A stretch of DNA of 36,662 nt from Candidatus Nealsoniibacteriota bacterium (GTDB lineage: Bacteria > Patescibacteriota > Minisyncoccia > Minisyncoccales > PWPS01). The DNA lies in the NCBI GenBank assembly GCA_003551845.1, contig PUNQ01000031.1, positions 1 through 36,662 on the forward strand, given 5' to 3'. The notes under the pieces are model-generated. The model saw only the letters and a list, made by a program, of their open reading frames with translations, did not search any database and was not told the DNA's origin. A program made the position numbers and the translations under genes. Of this stretch, positions 28,807 to 36,359 are shown in pieces; the first letter of the stretch is position 1; each line of letters begins with the position of its first letter.

Positions 28807-29619
28807 ATGAAAAAAATTATTTTACTAATAGTGATTGCTTCGGCCTCCTTTTTAATTTATTCGGGATTGAACGATCCACTAATTGAAAATGATAAAAAAG
28901 AGGAAGATATAAAAAATGAAAATGGAATTGAGGATGTTGAACCCGGAGAAGAGATAAAGGGTGAAGTTGCAATTATTATTGATGATTTGGGCTATAATCC
29001 TGAATTGAATAACGAGCTTTTAAAAATAAAACAGCCACTCACCGTAGCTATTTTACCTTTTTTGAAAAATACCGAAAAAGCGATCAATGACTTCGGAGGA
29101 GTTGATAATTTCGAACTGATTTTGCATATGCCGTTTGAGCCGATAAGTGATAAGCACTTCGAAGATAAAATGATAATGACCGATCATTCCGAAGAAGAAA
29201 TGGATGAGCTCTTAACTGAGGCTCTGTCGGAAATGGACAATCGGGTAGCGGGGGTAAACAATCACAAAGGTTCCAAATTTACCTCCGATGAAGAAAAGAT
29301 GAGACAGTTTTTAGAATTGATTAAAGAAAATAATCTCTTTTTTGTTGACAGCTTTACGATAAATACTTCTGTCGGATATGATCTGGCAAAAGAGCTCGGG
29401 GTTTTGACGGCTAAAAGGGATATTTTTTTGGATTATGTGGATGACAAGGAGGAGATAAGAAACAGGTTGCATGAGTTGGAGGAATTGGCTTTGGAAAAAG
29501 GCTCGGCAATAGCCATCGGCCATCATAAGAAAAATACTTTGGAGGTTCTAAGGGAAGAGCTGCCAAAAATGAAAGACAGAGGGATAAGGCTGATAAAAGT
29601 CTCCGAGCTTCTCAATTAA
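28807..29619 (+). CDS. Divergent polysaccharide deacetylase family protein
   Basis: N-terminal TM; VAIIIDDLGYNPELN, LTVAILPF, LILHMPFEP, GVNNHKGSKFTSDEEKM, FFVDSFT, AIAIGHHKKNTLEVL. Confidence 0.88.
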   Translation: MKKIILLIVIASASFLIYSGLNDPLIENDKKEEDIKNENGIEDVEPGEEIKGEVAIIIDDLGYNPELNNELLKIKQPLTVAILPFLKNTEKAINDFGGVDNFELILHMPFEPISDKHFEDKMIMTDHSEEEMDELLTEALSEMDNRVAGVNNHKGSKFTSDEEKMRQFLELIKENNLFFVDSFTINTSVGYDLAKELGVLTAKRDIFLDYVDDKEEIRNRLHELEELALEKGSAIAIGHHKKNTLEVLREELPKMKDRGIRLIKVSELLN

Positions 29620-29680
29620 ATATATTTCAATTGTTAAAATTGAAAAAGGGGTGAAAAGTAAAACTTAAAGATTGATTTTT

Positions 29681-29710
29681 TTGACAACAGCTTATTGTTT
29701 TGTGTATAGT
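29681..29710 (+). promoter_or_regulatory. Sigma70-type promoter for the YgiT-like gene
   Basis: TTGACA-N18-TATAGT; SD GGAAAGGAGGG upstream of the ATG at 29752. Confidence 0.7.
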
Positions 29711-29751
29711 ATATAAGTATAAGATCCGAAAATTGGAAAGGAGGGTTTGAA

Positions 29752-30045
29752 ATGCTTTGCGAATGCGGGAACGAGATGAAGCATGAAAAAACATCCTTAA
29801 CTATCAGATGGTCCGGAAGACGCAAGATCAGTATTAAAAACCTGACTGTAAATACCTGTCTTATTTGTAAGTTTTATGAAATTGATCCATCTCATAGAAG
29901 ATTGGTTTATGAGGTGGGGAGAGAGTTTTCTTCTTACTTGGATGAAATAGATATTAAAGCCTTGAAAGATTTTAAGAAAGTCTCCAGTGAATATGATGGA
30001 TTGATATTCAGAAATAAGGAAGGAGTGATCTTAATAAAAACATAA
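29752..30045 (+). CDS. Small YgiT-type zinc-finger-like protein
   Basis: MLCECGNEM...NTCLICKFYE (CxC...CxxC), 97 aa; strong SD and promoter upstream, terminator downstream. Confidence 0.65.
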   Translation: MLCECGNEMKHEKTSLTIRWSGRRKISIKNLTVNTCLICKFYEIDPSHRRLVYEVGREFSSYLDEIDIKALKDFKKVSSEYDGLIFRNKEGVILIKT

Positions 30046-30052
30046 AGCTTCG

Positions 30053-30077
30053 CCCCCCTAAACGGGGGTCTTTTTTT
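30053..30077 (+). terminator. Intrinsic terminator of the YgiT-like gene
   Basis: CCCCCC-TAAAC-GGGGG-TC-TTTTTTT. Confidence 0.88.
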
Positions 30078-30251
30078 GATTTAAAATCTGAAAGGAGAAT
30101 AGATGAATCGGAAAAATTAATCAGTGAATTTTTGTAGCTTGAAAGGGTGAGCTTTAACGAGGATTTGATTCTACTCAAATAGGTTGACAAACTTAAAAAT
30201 AAGGAACTGTAAATTAAATAATTTTTAAAATTATACTTCTATTTTTTTATC

Positions 30252-30260
30252 TGATATAAT
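30252..30260 (+). promoter_or_regulatory. Extended -10 promoter (TG-a-TATAAT)
   Basis: ATCTGATATAAT 137 nt upstream of the radical SAM gene at 30397. Confidence 0.55.
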
Positions 30261-30396
30261 TCATAAATAAAATCAGGAAAATATTTATATTCAAACCTTG
30301 CTAATCAAGGTGAGAGTATGAAAAAGAGAAAAAGGACTCTAATCGGGTTCAATGTAAAAGTGAAGCTTCTATTTTTTAATTCAACAAATTAATTCA

Positions 30397-32172
30397 ATGG
30401 GTGAGAAGTCGGATTTCAAAAAAACAAAAAAAGTCTATGAAGATTTGATTGATTTTGGATTTTTCGGATCTGATGAAAATTACTCAATGACCGGAACCCT
30501 CATAGAGCTGCTCAGTGAAGTGAAGGAGATTGATATGAGAGAGTATCTTTCTTCATGGGAAGAGTTTTTGGAAAGTGGGAAAGATCATGACGTTAATTTT
30601 TATGTACATATACCTTATTGCGTTGAAAAGTGTCATTATTGTTTTAGCCAAAGTGGCAAATTGGAAAACGAAAAAGAAGTGGAAGATTATGTCAATCTGT
30701 TAATTAATTATCTCAATTTTTTTGCTGATTATTTTCAGGAAGTTAATTTTAGTACTTTTTATATGGGAGGCGGAAATCCGAGCATCATGCCTGAGAAGTA
30801 TCTTGATAAATTATTGAAAAAGATATTTTCCAACTTTAATTTTTCGGAAGGAGGTCAAAGGACTATTGAAAGTGATCCCAGAACGGTCACGGAACGGAAA
30901 ATGAAAATAATGAAAAGTTACGGAATAAATAGGTTAAGCATGGGTATTCAAAGCCTAAATCAAGATGTCTTAGAGGCAAATAACAGACTGCATCAGAAGG
31001 AAGAAAAAGTTGAAAAAGCTATAAGATGGGCTAAAAAGATTAATTTTCAAGAATTTAACGTAGATCTTATGGTCGGCATGCATGGTGACAATAAAAAATC
31101 TTTAATAAACAGTTTTAAGAGAGTAGCTGAAATGGGACCGGACACGATCAGTCTTTATCAGCTTCAGCCGATGAAAGGTTATTTGAATAATATTATTAAA
31201 AAGACGAGAAAGGAATTTTTTGAAGATAGAAAAATATTATATGAAAAATCACTTGCGGAAATTAAAAAAATTGCGAAAGAGAATAATTACAATACGACAA
31301 ATCAAGCGGAAACAAGTGATGACTTTAATGATGCGGATTCAGTTAAGTTCAGTAAAAATTATATGAGCAATGAATTCGACAGCATCTATATTCCCGATCC
31401 CGTAGAAGAGACGCATTCTATTTTGGGGGTCGGACAAGGAGCGGTCTCCTTTATTCATAACAAAATAAAATGCAAGGCGGTGCATCAGTTGACTGAAAGG
31501 CCAAAAGACTATCTGTTTTCCGGATATGAGATGAATTCCGAAAAGGGATATTTATACTTTTTAATTACAAATTTTTCCAATAGAAAAAAGATTAAAATTG
31601 AAAACCTCAAGAAAGAGCTCGAACCGAATCATTTTGAAGAAATGATGAAGATATTCAAAAAATTAGAGAAAGAGGGTCTCGTTGCTATCGGTAAGAAATT
31701 TATCAGCTTGAAGTTTAAAAATGCACGCGAAAAATTATTATACTCGCTATTCTTTTTTCCCGCAGAGGATATTATGAATTTGGTTGATCGGATGATTATG
31801 GAAGACGGCTCTACTGAAAACTGCTCTAAAAGTGAAATTTTATCCCAAAAGAAGCCTTTGACTGAAAAAGATATTGAAGAGATTAAGGGCATGGAACATG
31901 AATTCGGAGGGAGATTGGAAGGAGCATTGGTGAGCAAGACGGATAATGAGATTATTATCAGTAACACTGATAAAGAAGTGAAAAAAGTAAAATATAACCC
32001 GGAAGAGATAATAGTAGTAGAGACTTTTCTCGATGAGTCTGAAAACTTTAACTCTTTTCTTAAATCGAAGGGAGATATTGACAAGATCAAGAAAGGAGAT
32101 AGTCTCAATTTAAAAATAAATGAAGATAAAGATGAGGCCCTATTGATAGAAAAAATAGTTGTGGCAGAATAA
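30397..32172 (+). CDS. HemW/HemN-like radical SAM protein (paralogue 2) with C-terminal extension
   Basis: FYVHIPYCVEKCHYCFSQSGKLE, YMGGGNPSIMPEKYLDKLL, INRLSMGIQSLNQDVLE; clearly homologous to 10998-12395 over about 455 aa, plus about 120 extra C-terminal residues. Confidence 0.85.
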   Translation: MGEKSDFKKTKKVYEDLIDFGFFGSDENYSMTGTLIELLSEVKEIDMREYLSSWEEFLESGKDHDVNFYVHIPYCVEKCHYCFSQSGKLENEKEVEDYVNLLINYLNFFADYFQEVNFSTFYMGGGNPSIMPEKYLDKLLKKIFSNFNFSEGGQRTIESDPRTVTERKMKIMKSYGINRLSMGIQSLNQDVLEANNRLHQKEEKVEKAIRWAKKINFQEFNVDLMVGMHGDNKKSLINSFKRVAEMGPDTISLYQLQPMKGYLNNIIKKTRKEFFEDRKILYEKSLAEIKKIAKENNYNTTNQAETSDDFNDADSVKFSKNYMSNEFDSIYIPDPVEETHSILGVGQGAVSFIHNKIKCKAVHQLTERPKDYLFSGYEMNSEKGYLYFLITNFSNRKKIKIENLKKELEPNHFEEMMKIFKKLEKEGLVAIGKKFISLKFKNAREKLLYSLFFFPAEDIMNLVDRMIMEDGSTENCSKSEILSQKKPLTEKDIEEIKGMEHEFGGRLEGALVSKTDNEIIISNTDKEVKKVKYNPEEIIVVETFLDESENFNSFLKSKGDIDKIKKGDSLNLKINEDKDEALLIEKIVVAE

Positions 32173-32424
32173 TTTCTTTAAAAATAATTATCTCAATAAG
32201 TGCTAATAGGGTAGATATTTTATTTGGAATCTTTTCAGTGGAGAAATAATTTAATATTGTTAAAGTTGGTAATCGGATAGTTTGCTGAAAAATATTCCGG
32301 AAAGTAATTGAAAAGCTAAAAAAGAGACCTTACAAAACAATCTGATCAGCTTTGATGATTTTGATTTTGTTAGGTGCTTAAAAATAATATTTGAAACGAT
32401 AATTTTATATTTTTATAAAAAAAG

Positions 32425-32444
32425 GCCTCGGATTTCTCCGAGGC
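32425..32444 (-). terminator. Intrinsic terminator (best on - strand) for the 83-aa ORF transcript
   Basis: On - strand GCCTCGGA-GAAA-TCCGAGGC followed by CTTTTTTTTATAAAA. Confidence 0.82.
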
Positions 32445-32547
32445 TTTGCAAGAGGGAGGAGAGGTTCTTATTCGGCCCATTGCCTCCTTTTGAGGAGGGA
32501 GGAACCATTATCCTTTTAGGAAGGACTCAGCCTTCAACCTTGCCTCT

Positions 32548-32760
32548 TTAGTCAACTAATCTTTCAAATATTTCTGTCAGACCTTCTTTTATTACCTGCT
32601 TAAGCTCACTTTCAGTTACCTCTATCTCTCGTAATTCCGGCTCTTTTATTAAGTTTCCAATCTCTCGATCTATATTCTCCAGGTCTCTAATCCGGCTGCC
32701 CTTTTTTATTTTCAAGAGCAGCATTTTGTAGCCAATCTCATTTCTTCTTCCTTCTTTCAT
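32548..32760 (-). CDS. Small acidic/basic helical protein of unknown function
   Basis: MKEGRRNEIGYKMLLLKIKKGSRIRDLENIDREIGNLIKEPELREIEVTESELKQVIKEGLTEIFERLVD; start reset to 32760, SD AAGAAAGGGGGTGG; own promoter and terminator. Confidence 0.7.
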   Translation of the reverse strand: MKEGRRNEIGYKMLLLKIKKGSRIRDLENIDREIGNLIKEPELREIEVTESELKQVIKEGLTEIFERLVD

Positions 32761-32787
32761 TTTTTCCACCCCCTTTCTTGTTTTTAA

Positions 32788-32815
32788 ATAATAACACATA
32801 ATTAAATAATGTCAA
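32788..32815 (-). promoter_or_regulatory. Sigma70-type promoter for the small - strand ORF
   Basis: On - strand TTGACA-N16-TATTAT. Confidence 0.75.
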
Positions 32816-32950
32816 GGGGAGTGTCCGGCATTGCTGGTTTTGGATTTTAATATAAATTAAATAGGAAAGCTGTTTTGATATTAATATTAACTTCAAAAAA
32901 TGGGTTGTCACCTGAAAAGGTTTTACAAACTACACTTCGGTTGATTCATC

Positions 32951-32959
32951 TGATATAAT
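32951..32959 (+). promoter_or_regulatory. Extended -10 promoter (TG-a-TATAAT)
   Basis: ATCTGATATAATTTAAAA upstream of the ATG at 33028. Confidence 0.55.
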
Positions 32960-33027
32960 TTAAAAGTTTACTCGTTAGAAAAATAAAACTCTTCAGCTTG
33001 GTTTTCAATTGTCAATTAAAATAATTT

Positions 33028-34077
33028 ATGAAGAATAATAAAGAAATAAAAAAATTTATAAAAGATAAAAAGAAGGAAGGGCTTAGCGATCAGGATATAT
33101 GGAATATTTTGATTGAGGCGGGGCATGAAAAAGAAGATATCGAGCAATATTTTCCAAGCAAAAATATCAATGAAGAAGATTTTAAGCCGATCCATGAAAG
33201 AGAAAGATTAAAGGAAGAAATTTCACAGGATAAACTGGGAAGTTTTGATGATTTGAACTTTGATTTTATCGAATGTTCAAAGGATATCTACAAACGACTA
33301 ATTTGGAAAGAAGGAAGATGGAGGACTGTTTTAACAGCGATTACTTCTTTAATATTTTTTATTTACGCTATTAATGTCGGTCATCCGTCTTATGCTTTTG
33401 GTGGGTTTTTAATTATATCCCTTTATTTTGTTATTTTGCATGAAAAGGCTAAAAAGGAATTTTACAGAGACTTTTCAGCAAAAAATAATTTGAATTACAG
33501 GGCTCGGGGCAGGCTCTCCGAGGTTGTCGGTAATCTTTTCAAGGTTGGGCACACAAAAAGAATAAGGAATGTGATTACCGGAAAATACGGAGAAAACAAG
33601 GCTAAATTTTTTCATTACAGTTATTCTATAGGACATGACAGAAACAGAAGAACTTTCAATTTCACTGTTTTGGAAGTCTTTTTTGATGAAATTATTTTCC
33701 CCCACATGCTTTTGCAGACAAGAGGCAAAGGTATTTTTTGGAGCCGAAGACACGGAAAAAGAGGTAAGAATGAAAGAAGTGTCGCTTTGGAAAGTGAGCT
33801 GAATGATTATTACAACCTCTTTTTTCACGATGGTTACGGAGTGGAAGCAACTCAAATTTTCAGCGAAGAATTTTTACGATTTTTAAGAGATGAGAACTCT
33901 TACTTTGATATAGAGCTGAATAAAGATAGGCTCTATATTTATGACAGCACGGCAGTAAAAAGAAAAAAAGAATTCGAAGAGCTTTTTCGGGTAGCCGGGA
34001 GAGTTATAAACAGGATAGTTCCCGTTTTGAAAAGATTGAAAAATGATTTCGCCGCCTTGAATAAGTACTATAATTAA
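33028..34077 (+). CDS. Two-TM hypothetical protein with N-terminal UBA-like domain (possibly DUF3137-like)
   Basis: MKNNKEIKKFIKDKKKEGLSDQDIWNILIEAGHEKEDIEQYF resembles the N-terminus of 16345-17052; TM hairpin (TSLIFFIYAINVG...FGGFLIISLYFVIL). Confidence 0.55.
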   Translation: MKNNKEIKKFIKDKKKEGLSDQDIWNILIEAGHEKEDIEQYFPSKNINEEDFKPIHERERLKEEISQDKLGSFDDLNFDFIECSKDIYKRLIWKEGRWRTVLTAITSLIFFIYAINVGHPSYAFGGFLIISLYFVILHEKAKKEFYRDFSAKNNLNYRARGRLSEVVGNLFKVGHTKRIRNVITGKYGENKAKFFHYSYSIGHDRNRRTFNFTVLEVFFDEIIFPHMLLQTRGKGIFWSRRHGKRGKNERSVALESELNDYYNLFFHDGYGVEATQIFSEEFLRFLRDENSYFDIELNKDRLYIYDSTAVKRKKEFEELFRVAGRVINRIVPVLKRLKNDFAALNKYYN

Positions 34078-34168
34078 AAAGCATTTCGAAGTGGTTCGGG
34101 CGGATCAATTCTTCTTTTTATTTTTCAAAGTCGGGTAGTGAAATACAATTTCATATTAATGATTTGTC

Positions 34169-34177
34169 TGCTATAAT
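34169..34177 (+). promoter_or_regulatory. Extended -10 promoter (TG-c-TATAAT)
   Basis: GTCTGCTATAATTTAAAA 41 nt upstream of the ATG at 34218. Confidence 0.55.
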
Positions 34178-34217
34178 TTAAAAAGGTCGAAATTAAAAAT
34201 TAAGCAAATATAAAAAT

Positions 34218-34613
34218 ATGACTCCCGTAGAAATAATAGCTTTAATTTTTATTGCAATTTCAATTATTAAACTAATCACTATCGCAATTAGCCCTAAAGC
34301 TTGGTACGGATCCTCCAACCCGATAGTAAAATTGGTATGGAGCAGGATTTCCGCAACCCTTTTTTCAGCGGTAATCGGTGGAGTGATTTTGTATTACCTT
34401 TTGGCTGAAATAACCGTAGCTCAACTTTTTGTTTCCGTAATATTCGCTTTCCTCTTAATGATACTTACCGTAGCTCCCGATATAGAGAAGGTACTAAAAG
34501 CGGTACCGGATCAGATTGAAAAGAAGAAAGGATCTTTTCTTATTGAGTATTGGCCCGCGATTATCGCATGGGTCGGGCTGATGGTGTGGGTCGTTTGGGA
34601 AATTTTGGCTTGA
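34218..34613 (+). CDS. Small multi-TM protein of unknown function
   Basis: 131-aa hydrophobic ORF with extended -10 promoter. Confidence 0.6.
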   Translation: MTPVEIIALIFIAISIIKLITIAISPKAWYGSSNPIVKLVWSRISATLFSAVIGGVILYYLLAEITVAQLFVSVIFAFLLMILTVAPDIEKVLKAVPDQIEKKKGSFLIEYWPAIIAWVGLMVWVVWEILA

Positions 34614-34682
34614 ATATTTAAAATGGAGCTGAAATCATAAATTTAAGTGGTTTTTTGATTTAATAAATTTACCGGTCAAAAA

Positions 34683-35123
34683 GTGGACAAGCAAGAGGTT
34701 TATCAATTATTAAAATTAATACTGTCTCGAATAGAAGCCAAGAGCTTTGTCTGGAGGCTGGATGGGACTGTTAATTTATTGGTTCAGGCGATTGAGGTAA
34801 TACCCGGTGATTTGGATATTTCTACGAATGAAAAAGGGATGGAAGTTTTTGCCAACGCTTTGAGTGAATACGTAAAGAGCAAAGGATATAATGAAAATAT
34901 CGGGAATTATCAGCTTATTTGTGAAGTCAACGGATTAGAGGTGGAGATTAATACCTATGGTGACAGAAAGTTCGATAAATTTAAGCATATCGAATATAAA
35001 AATTGGCGAGGGCTGAATCTGCCCATCTTGCCTCTAAAGCAAGCAAAAGAGTTTTACAAGCTCATAGGGAGAGAAAAAAAGGAAAAGCTCATCTCCGAAC
35101 ATTTATTGAAAATAACCGAATAG
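34683..35123 (+). CDS. Possible MNT-type nucleotidyltransferase-fold protein
   Basis: FVWRLDGTVNLLVQAIEVIPGDLDISTNEKGMEVFANAL resembles the G-S...D-x-D pattern of the nucleotidyltransferase superfamily; GTG start. Confidence 0.45.
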   Translation: MDKQEVYQLLKLILSRIEAKSFVWRLDGTVNLLVQAIEVIPGDLDISTNEKGMEVFANALSEYVKSKGYNENIGNYQLICEVNGLEVEINTYGDRKFDKFKHIEYKNWRGLNLPILPLKQAKEFYKLIGREKKEKLISEHLLKITE

Positions 35124-35296
35124 GCAAGTCAGCTTGAATAAAATTTACTAATTTGAAAAAAATAATAGCCATAGCAATTTTAAATTTGTCCGATGAGTCG
35201 GTCCGTGTTACTATTGAAAAAGGAAAGAGTTGAAATGCATGATTAAATATTTTCAAAATAAATTCCTAAACTCTTACTTAAGTAATAGTGTTTTAG

Positions 35297-35317
35297 GCTG
35301 CTATCGGCAGCTTTTTT
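35297..35317 (+). terminator. Intrinsic terminator
   Basis: GCTGC-TATCG-GCAGC-TTTTTT. Confidence 0.75.
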
Positions 35318-35341
35318 ATATAAGTTAACATAAATAAAAAT

Positions 35342-36244
35342 ATGGTTAAAATCGGAAAGCTTTTTGATCAAGTTATAGAGGTTTTTTCGTCTCGATTTTG
35401 GACTTTGGTGGGCATACGGGTTATACCATTTGCAGTCGTCAGTTTTTTACTTATTATTTTTATGGTCGCGATTTCTTTTTTGGGTTTTTTAGCCATGGAG
35501 GCCCCTTCGGAAGCGCTTTTAACAGAGGAGATTTCTCAGAACTTATCCGTTCGAGGTGCACTTACCGGCTCGGGAGAAGTGGTTGATGGCCTTTCAGCGT
35601 CCATGGCCGGAGCAAATTTATCTTTGTGGGTTGTTCTCTTTTTCGCATCTTTTGTGGTTATTTTTTTAGCGGTTCTTTTTTTATTGATATGGCCCTGGTC
35701 AGCCTCTTTGCATGCAATTAGGGACAGAGAGGAAAAGATTGGAATAATAGAGTCTTATAAGAGGGGACTCTCAAAGATTCTTTCACTATTTTGGGCTTCA
35801 TTTTTGTATATATTAATTATTTCCGGACTTTTTCTTATTTTCATTTTGATAGCACTTGTTTCGGGAATTTATTTTCTAATTGTTCCCGGACTCATCTTTT
35901 TAATTTTTCCGGGCATCCTTTTCGCCGTCTGGTTTTGGTTTTTTGATTATGTGTTAATAGTGGAGGGCAAAAAGGGAGCCAATGCCCTTGCCCGATCAAG
36001 AGATTTGGTCAGCGGTCACGGATGGGAGGTTTTGGGAAGATTGATAATATTGATTCTAATTATTCTTGCAGTAACCTTTGTGGGAGAATTAATTTTAGAA
36101 AGGATTATTGTTTTACCGATAATAGGGATTTTGATTAGTGTGTTGGGCACCGTTCTTCTTCAAGCTCTGGTGGATTCTTTCAGGGATGCTTTTGGTTATA
36201 TGCTTTATGAAGATTTGATAAGGGTTGAAAAGGAGGAAGGTTAA
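35342..36244 (+). CDS. Multi-TM membrane protein of unknown function
   Basis: 300 aa with about 6 hydrophobic segments (LIIFMVAISFLGFL, LWVVLFFASFVVIFLAVLFLLIW, LIISGLFLIFILIALVSGIYFLIVPG...). Confidence 0.65.
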   Translation: MVKIGKLFDQVIEVFSSRFWTLVGIRVIPFAVVSFLLIIFMVAISFLGFLAMEAPSEALLTEEISQNLSVRGALTGSGEVVDGLSASMAGANLSLWVVLFFASFVVIFLAVLFLLIWPWSASLHAIRDREEKIGIIESYKRGLSKILSLFWASFLYILIISGLFLIFILIALVSGIYFLIVPGLIFLIFPGILFAVWFWFFDYVLIVEGKKGANALARSRDLVSGHGWEVLGRLIILILIILAVTFVGELILERIIVLPIIGILISVLGTVLLQALVDSFRDAFGYMLYEDLIRVEKEEG

Positions 36245-36334
36245 GAAAGAAAAAAGAAGTTTAGGGAAAATTATACTGGTAGAGCAAAGATCAGTTGGTA
36301 GAGTCAGACGACTGGCAACAATAACACTTTAAAG

Positions 36335-36359
36335 GCTGGGATAGAACCCAGCTTTTTTT
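36335..36359 (+). terminator. Intrinsic terminator
   Basis: GCTGGG-ATAGAA-CCCAGC-TTTTTTT. Confidence 0.85.

Noticed and set aside
30295-30311. ACCTTGCTAATCAAGGT as a possible tRNA anticodon arm
   Set aside because: No D-arm, T-arm or acceptor stem around it; kept only as a leader hairpin.
35193-35206. CCGATGAGTCGG, superficially like a hammerhead ribozyme core
   Set aside because: The required CTGATGA...GAAA core is absent; it is only a 4-bp hairpin with no U-tract.
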